Of a stretch of DNA of 64,000 bases, positions 40,401-48,315 are shown piece by piece. Source of the DNA: Saccharopolyspora erythraea (GTDB taxonomy: Bacteria > Actinomycetota > Actinomycetes > Mycobacteriales > Pseudonocardiaceae). The stretch spans positions 5,425,411 to 5,489,410 of the forward strand of contig NZ_CP054839.1 of the NCBI RefSeq assembly GCF_018141105.1, in the 5' to 3' direction. The position numbers and the translations under genes are program-made. The number at the start of each line of letters is the position of its first letter. The stretch's first letter is position 1. Below the pieces are notes generated by a model. It did not search any database. It was not told the DNA's origin and was given only the letters and a program-made list of their open reading frames with translations.

Positions 40401-40886
40401 TCAGGACACGACGGCGAGCACGGTGGCCAGGCAGCCGAGCGCGGCCGTCGACGTCACGGCACGCACCAGGTTCCAGCGCACCCACCGCCGCTCGAAGCGG
40501 TTGCGCACCGCCGCGGGGTCGGCGAGATCCGACGGGTCACCGGCGGCGTCGAGCTGGTTGTTCAACGGCACGTTGACCGCGAAGGTGATCGCCAGCATCG
40601 CGCCGTACAGCAGCAGCGCGGCCAGGACGAGGATCGCGACCGGACCTTCGCCGAGGTGCAGCACCGCGGCCAGCGCGGTCAGCACGAACGCACCGACGAA
40701 AGCGGCCGCGAACCACCCGTTGAGAATCGCCCTGTTGATGCGCTGCATGACGTCGACGAACGTCCGGGCGTCCGTGCCGCGCAGCGCGGGCATCACCGAA
40801 CACGCGAACGCGTAGAACAACCCGGCGATGAGCCCGGTCGTGATCGTGGCGGCGATCAGCGCCACCGGCGCCAACCACTCCGGCAT
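40401..40886 (-). CDS. DUF1772/anthrone-oxygenase-like membrane protein
   Basis: A 161-residue membrane protein with four hydrophobic segments (LAPVALIAATITTGLIAGLF, LNGWFAAAFVGAFVLTALAA, PVAILVLAALLLYGAMLAIT, AVTSTAALGCLATVLAVV). The motif FYAFACSVMPALRGTDARTF, then VDVMQRIN and NVPLNNQLDA, is the DUF1772 pattern (anthrone oxygenase family, to which HypC/EncD-like enzymes belong). Most members are uncharacterised. ATG 40886 follows GGAGG with five bases. Confidence 0.87.
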   Translation of the reverse strand: MPEWLAPVALIAATITTGLIAGLFYAFACSVMPALRGTDARTFVDVMQRINRAILNGWFAAAFVGAFVLTALAAVLHLGEGPVAILVLAALLLYGAMLAITFAVNVPLNNQLDAAGDPSDLADPAAVRNRFERRWVRWNLVRAVTSTAALGCLATVLAVVS

Positions 40887-40999
40887 CGGTGCCTCCATGA
40901 CGTGGTCGCAAGGCGGCGGGCGCGCCGCACGGCGGCCACCCGTGGTCCGCATCGCTCATCGTGCCGGACCGCAGAGACGCGTGCACCGGATTTCGGCAC

Positions 41000-41032
41000 C
41001 GGCAGCGCGACCCCCCACGGGTGGCGCTGCCG
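41000..41032 (-). terminator. Hairpin after the VOC gene
   Basis: A 9-bp perfect stem CGGCAGCGC/GCGCTGCCG with a 15-base loop, 15 bp past the stop of the minus-strand gene at 41047. Confidence 0.6.
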
Positions 41033-41046
41033 AAGCCGGGACGGAG

Positions 41047-41814
41047 TCAGCTCTTCTTCGGCGAGCCCACCTGGAACCGGGTGCCGAACGGGTCGGTGAT
41101 GTCGACGAGCCGCCCGTAGATCATGTCCGTGGGTTCGCTCGCGCTCCCGCCCGCTTCGGCGGCGTGCCGCGCCGCCGCGTCGGCGTCGTCGACCTGGAAC
41201 AGGGTGCCCCAGCGGGGGGTCTCGGCGCCGGGATCACCGAGGACACCGCCGATCTCGTGGCCGTCGGGCCGTTGCAGGAACGTGAAGTCAAGGTCGGGCA
41301 GGTCTGGGTTGCGGACCACCGAGTAGCCGAACACCGATGCGTAGAACTCGCGCGCGACGTCGGGTTTGGCGGTGACGAGGTCGTTGCGCAGCAACGCGTT
41401 CGGCTCGTTGACGATCTGGCTGCCGACGTGCGCTCCCGCCTGCCACAGCCCGAACTGCCCGCCCGACGGGTCTTTGACGATCGCCATCCGCCCGTACTGC
41501 ATCACGTCCGTCGGAGGGGTCGGCAGCGAGCCGCCCGCGCTCTCGGCCCTGACGGCGGTGGCGTCGCAGTCGTCGGTCGCGAAGTAGACGTTCCACCAGA
41601 AGTCCGTGGCGGCGGGATCGGGGTTCGGCATGATCGCCGCCACCGGCAACCCGCGCAGCAGGCACATGGTGTAGCGCCCCGTCTCCTCCGGCCCCACTTC
41701 GAACTCCCAGCCGAACAGCGCGCCGTAGAAGGTCATCGCGCGGTCGAGGTCCGGGATGCCGAGGTCGATCCAGGTCGGTGTACCCGCGGGTTGGGCAGTG
41801 GTCAGCTCGGTCAT
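41047..41814 (-). CDS. Two-domain VOC-family protein
   Basis: A 255-residue protein made of two homologous glyoxalase/VOC modules: TWIDLGIPDLDRAMTFYGAL (about 17-120) and DLVTAKPDVAREFYASVFGY (about 135-250). Each ends in a DPSG/DPFG turn (VKDPSGGQFGLWQ; ITDPFGTRFQVG). Proteins of this type (about 255-260 residues) resemble the CFP-30B/hydroxylase-annotated family with no proven reaction. ATG 41814 is preceded by GGGGGAG at a very short distance. Monocistronic. Confidence 0.87.
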   Translation of the reverse strand: MTELTTAQPAGTPTWIDLGIPDLDRAMTFYGALFGWEFEVGPEETGRYTMCLLRGLPVAAIMPNPDPAATDFWWNVYFATDDCDATAVRAESAGGSLPTPPTDVMQYGRMAIVKDPSGGQFGLWQAGAHVGSQIVNEPNALLRNDLVTAKPDVAREFYASVFGYSVVRNPDLPDLDFTFLQRPDGHEIGGVLGDPGAETPRWGTLFQVDDADAAARHAAEAGGSASEPTDMIYGRLVDITDPFGTRFQVGSPKKS

Positions 41815-41965
41815 CGCTCCCCCAGCTCTTGGTCGTCCAGCCGCGACGGTAACCGCGGGGTCCGACAGCGGCACGTCGATCGCCACCCGGCGGAGTCACG
41901 ACCCGCCACGGGAACAGGGGCTCACCCACCGGGTTGGTCAGGGTGGACCGAGGTGACGGCCCAGA

Positions 41966-42003
41966 CCGGCTACGTTTCCGGGCCGGCCCGGAAACGTAGC
42001 CGG
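41966..42003. repeat. Perfect 38-bp palindrome
   Basis: CCGGCTACGTTTCCGGGCC is followed immediately, with no spacer, by its exact reverse complement. It lies in the 233-bp gap 45 bp past the stop of the minus-strand LuxR gene and upstream of the VOC gene. As RNA it would form a 17-bp stem with a small GGCC-type loop, so a terminator for the seven-gene operon is the simplest reading. A regulator site for the VOC gene is the alternative. Confidence 0.85.
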
Positions 42004-42047
42004 AGACCGAGGACAAACCGGTGTTCGACACCGCCACGGGCACGGGA

Positions 42048-44786
42048 TCAACCCGCCCCCACCGCGGCCGGGCCTTCTGCCTCCTCTTGCGCCAGTCCCG
42101 CCAGGACCGCGCCGTCCAGGGCGAAGCGGCCGGGGATGTCGAGTTTCTGGTACACGCGGCTGAGATGGGTCTCCACCGTGCGCCGCGACACGTACAGCGC
42201 CTCGGCGATCTGGCGGTTGCTCCGGCCTTCGGCCGCCATCGCGGCGACGCGGATCTCCGCGGCGGTGAGCGCTTCGACGCCGATCTCGGTGACCCGGCGC
42301 AGCCGTCCACCCGAGGTGACCAGCTCCCGCGTCGCCCGATCGGCCAGGACCGTCGCTCCGCAGCGCTCAGCCAGCGCCAGCGCGGCGCGCAGCCGGGAGC
42401 GGGACTCCTTCCAGCGGCCCAGTTCCCGCAACAGCACACCGAGGTCGCACAGCGAGTGGGCGCAGGCCACCCGGGCGCTCGACGCGGCGAGCACCTCCAC
42501 CGACTCGGTCAGCCTCGCCTCCCGCTCGGCCCCGGAGCCCACGGCGGCCGAAGCGCGCAGCGCGTGGCCGATCTCCTCCGGCGCGCCCCACTTCCTCGCC
42601 TGGTCCAGCTCGATGCCGGCCAGCGCCACGGCCTCGGCGTGCCCGCCGTCCCGGGCAACGACCAGCGCGAGCTCCGATCGCCACCGCGCCGCGGTCGGGT
42701 TGTGCGGACCGGACCGTCCCATGCGCCGGCCGCATTCGCGCAGGTCCGCCAGTCCCGCCTCCCGGTCCCCGAGTTCGGTGCGCAGCCTGCCGCGCTGTAC
42801 CAGCAGTCCGTGGAAGGCCACGCGGTCGGGGATCGGGCCGTTCATGCCCGAGCGGTCCAGCCATCGCTGCGCCTCGGCGGCTTCTCCCGCTTCCAGCAGC
42901 GCGCCCGTCAACGCACCCATCGCGATCCCGAGTTCGAGAGGGTGCCCCACCGGGTGGCGGGCCAGCAGAGTGGTCAGCGCCGCTGCGGCGTCTTGTCGGC
43001 ATTCATCGAGATCCCCGGCGCGGTAGGCGATCTCGGCACGGACCGCCAGCGCCGACGCCTCCACGAGCACCGCACCGCGCGCACGGGCCTCGTCCACCGT
43101 CCGCAGGCACGCCCGCAACGCGGAGTCCGTCTCACCTGCGCGTGCCAGCAGCAGCAACGGCACCGCCAGCGTCGCGACATGGTTCTGCGGCTCGTGTTCG
43201 ATCGCGCGCTCGGCAAGACGGGCCGACTCGCCGCGGTCGTGCCCGCGCCAGTACCGGTGCAGCGCCGCGTTCACCAGCGCTCCGCGCCCCGCCAGCGAGC
43301 CACCCGGCCCCCGTGCACCCTCCACAGCGGAGATGCCGCCCGGCGTTGGCACAGCACCTGCGAGCGTCGTGAACAGCCGGAGTTCCTCGCGCAGCACGCC
43401 GGCACTGCGCACATCGGACGGTTCGGCTTCGGCGACCCCGTCCTGCAGTACGCGCCGCGCCGCGCCGATGTCGCCGGACAGGAACAGCGAGTTGGCCAGC
43501 GCGTTGCGGATCTCGGCGCGTTCACGCGGCGACGCGCAGTACCACAACGCCTCGGACAGGTATCCGGGCGCGGCGTCGGGTCGCGCACCGAGCGCCAGTT
43601 TCCCCAGCTCGCACAGGATGTCGGCGCGGCACTGCCCGGTGCACTGCTCGAAGGCGTGCCGCAGGTACCAGTCGGCCTCGTCGCGCTCACCGCGCGCCAC
43701 GGCGTTGACCGCGCACTCGTGCAGCACGCGGCACGCCCAGCAGGCCAATCCGTGCCGCTCGATCCGGAGCAGGTGGGCGGCGACCACCTCGGCGTCAGCC
43801 CCCTGCGCGTACAGCAGCTCGGCTGCGCGGGTGTGTCCTTCGTCCCGCGCCGCCGCGGACGTCCGCGCCAGCACCGCCGCACGCACGACCGGCGGGTCCA
43901 GCTCGTAACCCGCCCCGCCGCGGGTCAGGAACCGCTGCCGCAGGAGCCGGTCGAGGGTGTCGGCGACCCACAGGTCGTCGAGCCGGACGAACTGGGCCAC
44001 CAGGTCGACCTCGGCGTGCGGTTGCAGCAACGCCACGGCGTCGACCACGGCCGTGGCCTCGGGTTCGAAGCCCGGCCCGCGCACCGGCAGCACGTCGGCG
44101 ATCGCAGGTACCGCCGCGCTCCTGAGGTCGCCGACCGACGCGTCCACCGGCGCGACACCGCGAATCCTCAGCTCCTCCAACAACAATCGCAAGTAGAGTG
44201 GGTTTCCTCCGGTGTGGCGCAGACATTCCTCGGCGAAGCCGCGCCGGCACCGCTGCCCGAGCACGCGCGTGGCGGACTCGGCCACCGCCGCCCGGCTCAG
44301 CGGACGCAGCTCGGCACGCCGGCGGAACCGCGACACCGCTTCGCTGAAAGCGCCGGGATCGCGTCCGTAGTCGCCGTGCGCGGCGGTGGCCACGACCCCG
44401 ACCGGGCCGTGGTCGAGCCTGGTCAGCAGGTGGCTCAAGCAGTGCAGGGACGCGGTGTCCAAGCGGTGCAGGTCGTCGGCCAGCACGACCAGCCGCCCGT
44501 CGCACGGTGGCTTCCCGGCCGGCCGATCGAACCACCGGTCGCACACCTCGACGTCCGTGCCGCGCTGCCGGCGAGGACCGGTGTCGCGCTCCTGGCTCGG
44601 CACCGGCAGGCGGACGACGTCGAGCCCGAGCCCGCGCGCCCGCTGCGCGGTGGCCTCCAGCAGGGTGGTCTTGCCCGCTCCGCGCACGCCCTCCAGCAGC
44701 AGGCTCGCCCGGCCACCCCGCCGGACCTCGTCGAGTACCGAGCTCACCACCGCCGGCGGCTCCGCACCAGAAACGAACATCGCCAT
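42048..44786 (-). CDS. Large LuxR-family ATPase regulator (LAL type), copy 1
   Basis: A 912-residue regulator: N-terminal AAA-type ATPase with Walker A GVRGAGKT (33-40) and Walker B-like RLVVLADDLHRLD, a long TPR-like helical middle, and a C-terminal LuxR helix-turn-helix (LTAAEIRVAAMAAEGRSNRQ, then IAEALYVSRRTVETHLSRVY). Such proteins often activate antibiotic clusters. The ATG at 44786 follows GGAGGAGG. It is the last gene of the seven-gene operon and shares long blocks with the regulator at 54931 (ADLRECGRRM, HNPTAARWRSELALV, QARKWGAPEEIGHALR), so the two are paralogues. Confidence 0.92.
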   Translation of the reverse strand: MAMFVSGAEPPAVVSSVLDEVRRGGRASLLLEGVRGAGKTTLLEATAQRARGLGLDVVRLPVPSQERDTGPRRQRGTDVEVCDRWFDRPAGKPPCDGRLVVLADDLHRLDTASLHCLSHLLTRLDHGPVGVVATAAHGDYGRDPGAFSEAVSRFRRRAELRPLSRAAVAESATRVLGQRCRRGFAEECLRHTGGNPLYLRLLLEELRIRGVAPVDASVGDLRSAAVPAIADVLPVRGPGFEPEATAVVDAVALLQPHAEVDLVAQFVRLDDLWVADTLDRLLRQRFLTRGGAGYELDPPVVRAAVLARTSAAARDEGHTRAAELLYAQGADAEVVAAHLLRIERHGLACWACRVLHECAVNAVARGERDEADWYLRHAFEQCTGQCRADILCELGKLALGARPDAAPGYLSEALWYCASPRERAEIRNALANSLFLSGDIGAARRVLQDGVAEAEPSDVRSAGVLREELRLFTTLAGAVPTPGGISAVEGARGPGGSLAGRGALVNAALHRYWRGHDRGESARLAERAIEHEPQNHVATLAVPLLLLARAGETDSALRACLRTVDEARARGAVLVEASALAVRAEIAYRAGDLDECRQDAAAALTTLLARHPVGHPLELGIAMGALTGALLEAGEAAEAQRWLDRSGMNGPIPDRVAFHGLLVQRGRLRTELGDREAGLADLRECGRRMGRSGPHNPTAARWRSELALVVARDGGHAEAVALAGIELDQARKWGAPEEIGHALRASAAVGSGAEREARLTESVEVLAASSARVACAHSLCDLGVLLRELGRWKESRSRLRAALALAERCGATVLADRATRELVTSGGRLRRVTEIGVEALTAAEIRVAAMAAEGRSNRQIAEALYVSRRTVETHLSRVYQKLDIPGRFALDGAVLAGLAQEEAEGPAAVGAG

Positions 44787-44821
44787 TCCCTCCTCCGATG
44801 GGGAAACGACCGTCCGCCCCG

Positions 44822-45916
44822 TCACACCGCCTCGGAGCGGCCCAGCTGACCCGCCACCCGCACCAGCCTGCGCATGTGGTCGGCGGCCTCGGTGTGCGCG
44901 GCCGTCCAGCTCGCGGTGCTCGCTCCGCCCGCCAGGCTGGTGCCGTACGGGTTGCCCGCGCCGCCGAGCACCGGCTGGTCCGGCCGCCCGGAGGGCACGA
45001 TGACCGCGCCGGCGTGCATGAGCGAGGTGTAGAGCGCCAGGACCCCCGCCTCCGCGCCGTCCTCTTCCGCGGTGGTCAGCACGAAGCCGGTCGCGGGCAT
45101 CCCGGCGAGCGGGCCCTTCTTCCCGCTGCTGCTCCACTCCTGCAGCATCGCGACCACCCGCACGTCGGGCAGTCCCGCCCGCACCGTGGCGCCTACCGCG
45201 ACGGCGTCGATGCCGGTGAGCCGGTCCGGGTCGCACGCGGCTTCGGTGTCGAGCCGGACCACCGACGCGCCGTCGGCGGCCACCGCCGTCGCCACCACGT
45301 CGGCGAGGCCGGCGAGGTCGGCGTCGACCGCGTCGGCGACCAGCGCGATCGCCGGGTGCCGCACTCGACGGACGCCGTTGAGGTCGGCCGCGACCGAGAT
45401 CACCGACTCCACGAACGCGTCGACGGCGCCGACCACGGCGGGCTCGGGAGCCGCGGCCTGCAGGCTCACCGAAACCCCGTACGGGCTCAGCTCGTTGGAC
45501 GGCGACCGGAAACCGGTGACGACCGTGGCGCCCCAGTGCAGCATGCTGCGCTGGATGGTCAGCACTGTGCTGTCCCGGCCGCCGCGCCTGCTGCGGGAGC
45601 TCGACATCGCGCCCACCACCAGCCGGCGCAGCTCGTTGCCGAGCCACAGCGGCGAGGTCGAGTCCAGGAACCGCTTGAAGGTCGCCGTCGGGCTCCCGAA
45701 GTGGGTGGGGCTGCCGAAGATCACCGCCTGCGCCCACCGCAGGTCCTCCAGCTCGGCCACGGGGATGCCCGCGTCACCGACGGCATCCCCGGGCAGCGCG
45801 GGCACCTGGCGCACCCTGACCTCGGCGCCCCGCCGCTCGGCGCTGCGCGCCGCCCACTCCGCCAGCCGCCGGTGGGTGCCTGTGCGGCTGTGGTAGACGA
45901 CCAGCAGCCGGGTCAC
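44822..45916 (-). CDS. Tandem (duplicated) flavodoxin/WrbA-like protein
   Basis: A 364-residue protein made of two flavodoxin-type halves. The first (residues 1-185) has the FMN phosphate loop VVYHSRTGTHRRLAEWAARS and FGSPTHFGSPTATFKRFLDS. The second (about 195-364) keeps VAVGATVRAGLPDVRVVAML, ATGFVLTTAEEDGAEAGVLA, LYTSLMHAGAVIVPSG and NPYGTSLAGG, which matches the C-terminal half of WrbA quinone reductases, but its first loop (LVADAVDADLAGLADVVATA) lacks the Ser/Thr-rich phosphate loop. It begins by a GTGA overlap with the methyltransferase. Probably a flavin reductase or redox partner for a product of the operon. Confidence 0.8.
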   Translation of the reverse strand: MTRLLVVYHSRTGTHRRLAEWAARSAERRGAEVRVRQVPALPGDAVGDAGIPVAELEDLRWAQAVIFGSPTHFGSPTATFKRFLDSTSPLWLGNELRRLVVGAMSSSRSRRGGRDSTVLTIQRSMLHWGATVVTGFRSPSNELSPYGVSVSLQAAAPEPAVVGAVDAFVESVISVAADLNGVRRVRHPAIALVADAVDADLAGLADVVATAVAADGASVVRLDTEAACDPDRLTGIDAVAVGATVRAGLPDVRVVAMLQEWSSSGKKGPLAGMPATGFVLTTAEEDGAEAGVLALYTSLMHAGAVIVPSGRPDQPVLGGAGNPYGTSLAGGASTASWTAAHTEAADHMRRLVRVAGQLGRSEAV

Positions 45917-46668
45917 GCCGGCCCGTTCCGCAGCGGCCGCAGGACGCCCACGTAGTAGGCGAGCCCGTCGTCGCGGGGCACCTCGTGCACCGACTCCGCC
46001 ACGAACCCGTGCGCCCGGCCCAGCTCGACCAGCTCGTCGCGGGTGAAGTCGCGGAACAGGCGGCTGGCCTCGTTGCGCATGAGCGCGCCCCGCTTGTCCT
46101 TCGCCGCGCCGAACACCGAGGTGACCAGGACGCCGCCGGCGCGCAGGACACCACGCATCGCGTCGAAGAACAGCCCGACGCGGTCGGGGTGCTGGTGGTG
46201 CATGCAGCCGTTGTCGAGCACCGCGTCGAAGGCGTCCTCCGCGAGCGCCCCGCGGTGGAACAGCTCCACCAGGTCGCCCTGCACGAAGCCGACCGCCGGG
46301 TGCTCGGCGGTGATCCGATCCCATTCCGCCGACCGGACGAGGTCCAGCCCCACGGAGCGCGCACCCATCTCCGCCATGCGCTCGACGTCGACTCCCACAC
46401 CGCAGCCGACGTCGAGCACCGTCCGGTCGGCGACCTCGCCGCCCAGCGCCTCGACGACGAACCGGAGGGTCTCGCGCATCGCCTGCTCACGACTCCAGCC
46501 GTCGGCACCCCGGCGGTAGACGTCGGTGAAGTCGGCCAGCAGCGTCGAACCGTAGTCGTCGGCGGGCACCGGCGCCTCCGCGCTCAGGACCCGGACGTGC
46601 ACGCCGGGTCCGACCGGTCTGCTCTCCGGCGGCTCCGCACCGGATGCGAGCTTCTCCCCTGTATCCAC
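45913..46668 (-). CDS. Class I SAM-dependent methyltransferase
   Basis: A 251-residue methyltransferase with motif I VLDVGCGVGVDVERMAEMGA, acidic end of strand beta-2 (VGLDLV), motif II-like FDAVLDNGCMHHQHPDRVGL, and motif III VLRAGGVLVTSVFG. Its N-terminal 60 residues are unusual. GTG 46668 follows GAGGAGGAAGCG. The acceptor is unknown; given the tox-like genes at the right edge, N-methylation of a pteridine-like product is one possibility. Its stop overlaps the flavodoxin start. Confidence 0.9.
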   Translation of the reverse strand: MDTGEKLASGAEPPESRPVGPGVHVRVLSAEAPVPADDYGSTLLADFTDVYRRGADGWSREQAMRETLRFVVEALGGEVADRTVLDVGCGVGVDVERMAEMGARSVGLDLVRSAEWDRITAEHPAVGFVQGDLVELFHRGALAEDAFDAVLDNGCMHHQHPDRVGLFFDAMRGVLRAGGVLVTSVFGAAKDKRGALMRNEASRLFRDFTRDELVELGRAHGFVAESVHEVPRDDGLAYYVGVLRPLRNGPA

Positions 46669-46713
46669 CGCTTCCTCCTCGTCTGTCGGACGTTCGCCTC
46701 CGCGGGATCCGGC

Positions 46714-48231
46714 TCAGCCGGTGACTTCCCGCCAGAAGCCGCACTGGTGCTCCTGGCCGAGGTCGACGGTGCGGACGCCGCCGTCGCCGAAGGCGAGCAC
46801 ATCGGTGGCGGACTGGAACCTGGGCCACTCGGGGCCGTTGGCCGCGCGGGGAGTTCCCGTTCGCGCGAACGCGGTCCAGTACTCGATCATCAGGTCGCCG
46901 AGCGCGCGCTGGGTCTGGTCCAGCGGGGCCCCGGCGCCCGCGTAGCCGAACAGGTACTGCAGTTCGGAGGCGTGCTGGGCGCCCGAGGGGAAACCGGGGA
47001 TCACCTCGGGCGGCGGCGCGGTGCGGTCGGCGAACTCGTAGGCGTACACCGGGTTCTTGCGGCTCGCCTGCTGCTCGGTCCACAACACCGGGCAGACCGA
47101 GTACGGCGGGAACGTCGAGGTGTAGTCGGTCTGCACGGTGGCGAGCGCGATGCTGGGCGTCTCGAAACCGCTCAGCGGATAGCGTTGCAGGACGCGGTCG
47201 GCCGCGGCGCCGTACTGCTCCCGGACCAGCCGCGGGTACTGCTCGGCGGTGACCGGCTCGCCCTTGCCGTCGTGGTTCATCCCGACCGCGAAGCGCCCCT
47301 CGTCGAGGTTGCTGCCGACCAGCAGGTCGACCGGGGCGACACCGCCTTCGGCGAAGACGTCCGCGGGCTGCCTGGGAACGATCTGGTCGCCGACGGTGGG
47401 CGACCAGGTCAGACCCGTCTGCGCCCGGACGACGCGGTCGGCCGGGGCCTTCCGCAGGCACGCGGCCGCGTCCGGGCCGTCGCAGCCGAGCGCCGCGCGC
47501 AACGCCGCGCTCTCGGCCCTGGCCTGCTCCCGGGTCCGGAACGGGGCCGCGCAGGGACCGCTCTGGATGATCGCCCGGGAGAACAGCTCCGGCGCCACGC
47601 CGTTGCTCAGGTGCGCGCAGATGCTCAGCCCGCCCGCCGAGCCGCCCATCGCGGTGACGTTGGCGGGGTCGCCGCCGAACGCGGCCGCGTTGCGCCGCAC
47701 CCACTCCAGCGCCGCGATCTGGTCCTGGAGACCGAAGTTCGCGGTGGTGCCCAGCTCGTCGTCGGCGAGGAACCCGAGTGCGCCGAGCCGGTAGTTCACC
47801 GTGACCACCACGACATCACCCGCGACCGCCATCCGCGCCGGGTCGTACTGGCCGCCCGCGCCGCGGAAGAACGCACCACCGTGGAACCACACCACCACCG
47901 GCAGCCCGGCGCGGCCCACGGGCAGCGGCGTGATGACGTTGAGCTTGAGGCAGTCCTCGTTCTGCGCGGGATCGTCCGGCTGAGGACACGCGTCGGGAAG
48001 GGTCCGCGCGTCGAGCGGCTCGGTCCACGGTGCGGGCGGCTCCGGAGCATGCCAGCGCAGCGCGCCGACCGGCGGGGCGGCGTAGGGGATTCCCCGGAAC
48101 GAACGGTGGCCCTCGGCGACGGCACCGACGATCTGTCCACTGTCGATGGTCACCGCGCTCGGGTCGGCGTCGGCGCGGGTCGACGCGGAACCGGTCACGG
48201 CCGAGGTCGCCGCGACGACCACAGCGGCCAC
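46714..48231 (-). CDS. Secreted type-B carboxylesterase
   Basis: An alpha/beta hydrolase of about 505 residues. Motifs: FRGIPYAAPPVGALRWHAPE near the N-terminus, PVVVWFHGGAFFRGAGGQYD (oxyanion hole HGGAF), nucleophile elbow GGSAGG (AMGGSAGGLSICAH), and the C-terminal histidine region PSGAQHASELQYLFGY. The GTG at 48231 is the first standard start, but the open frame runs further upstream through a clean signal peptide (NKSGRPRASKSGSWRRVSVA). AGGAAAGGG sits seven bases before an ATC at 48297, so initiation at ATC or loss of the start codon is possible. Cell-surface or secreted hydrolase of unknown substrate. Confidence 0.85.
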   Translation of the reverse strand: MAAVVVAATSAVTGSASTRADADPSAVTIDSGQIVGAVAEGHRSFRGIPYAAPPVGALRWHAPEPPAPWTEPLDARTLPDACPQPDDPAQNEDCLKLNVITPLPVGRAGLPVVVWFHGGAFFRGAGGQYDPARMAVAGDVVVVTVNYRLGALGFLADDELGTTANFGLQDQIAALEWVRRNAAAFGGDPANVTAMGGSAGGLSICAHLSNGVAPELFSRAIIQSGPCAAPFRTREQARAESAALRAALGCDGPDAAACLRKAPADRVVRAQTGLTWSPTVGDQIVPRQPADVFAEGGVAPVDLLVGSNLDEGRFAVGMNHDGKGEPVTAEQYPRLVREQYGAAADRVLQRYPLSGFETPSIALATVQTDYTSTFPPYSVCPVLWTEQQASRKNPVYAYEFADRTAPPPEVIPGFPSGAQHASELQYLFGYAGAGAPLDQTQRALGDLMIEYWTAFARTGTPRAANGPEWPRFQSATDVLAFGDGGVRTVDLGQEHQCGFWREVTG

Positions 48232-48315
48232 GGCGGCGACCGAAACCCGCCGCCACGACCCGGACTTCGAGGCCCTCGGCCTACCTGACTTGTTGATCGT
48301 ATTTCCCTTTCCTGG

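Noticed and set aside
42021..44849. Long plus-strand frame opposite the LuxR regulator
   Set aside because: Codon bias follows the minus-strand gene, which has clear ATPase and LuxR domains; the plus frame is R/Q/H-rich and unlike any protein.
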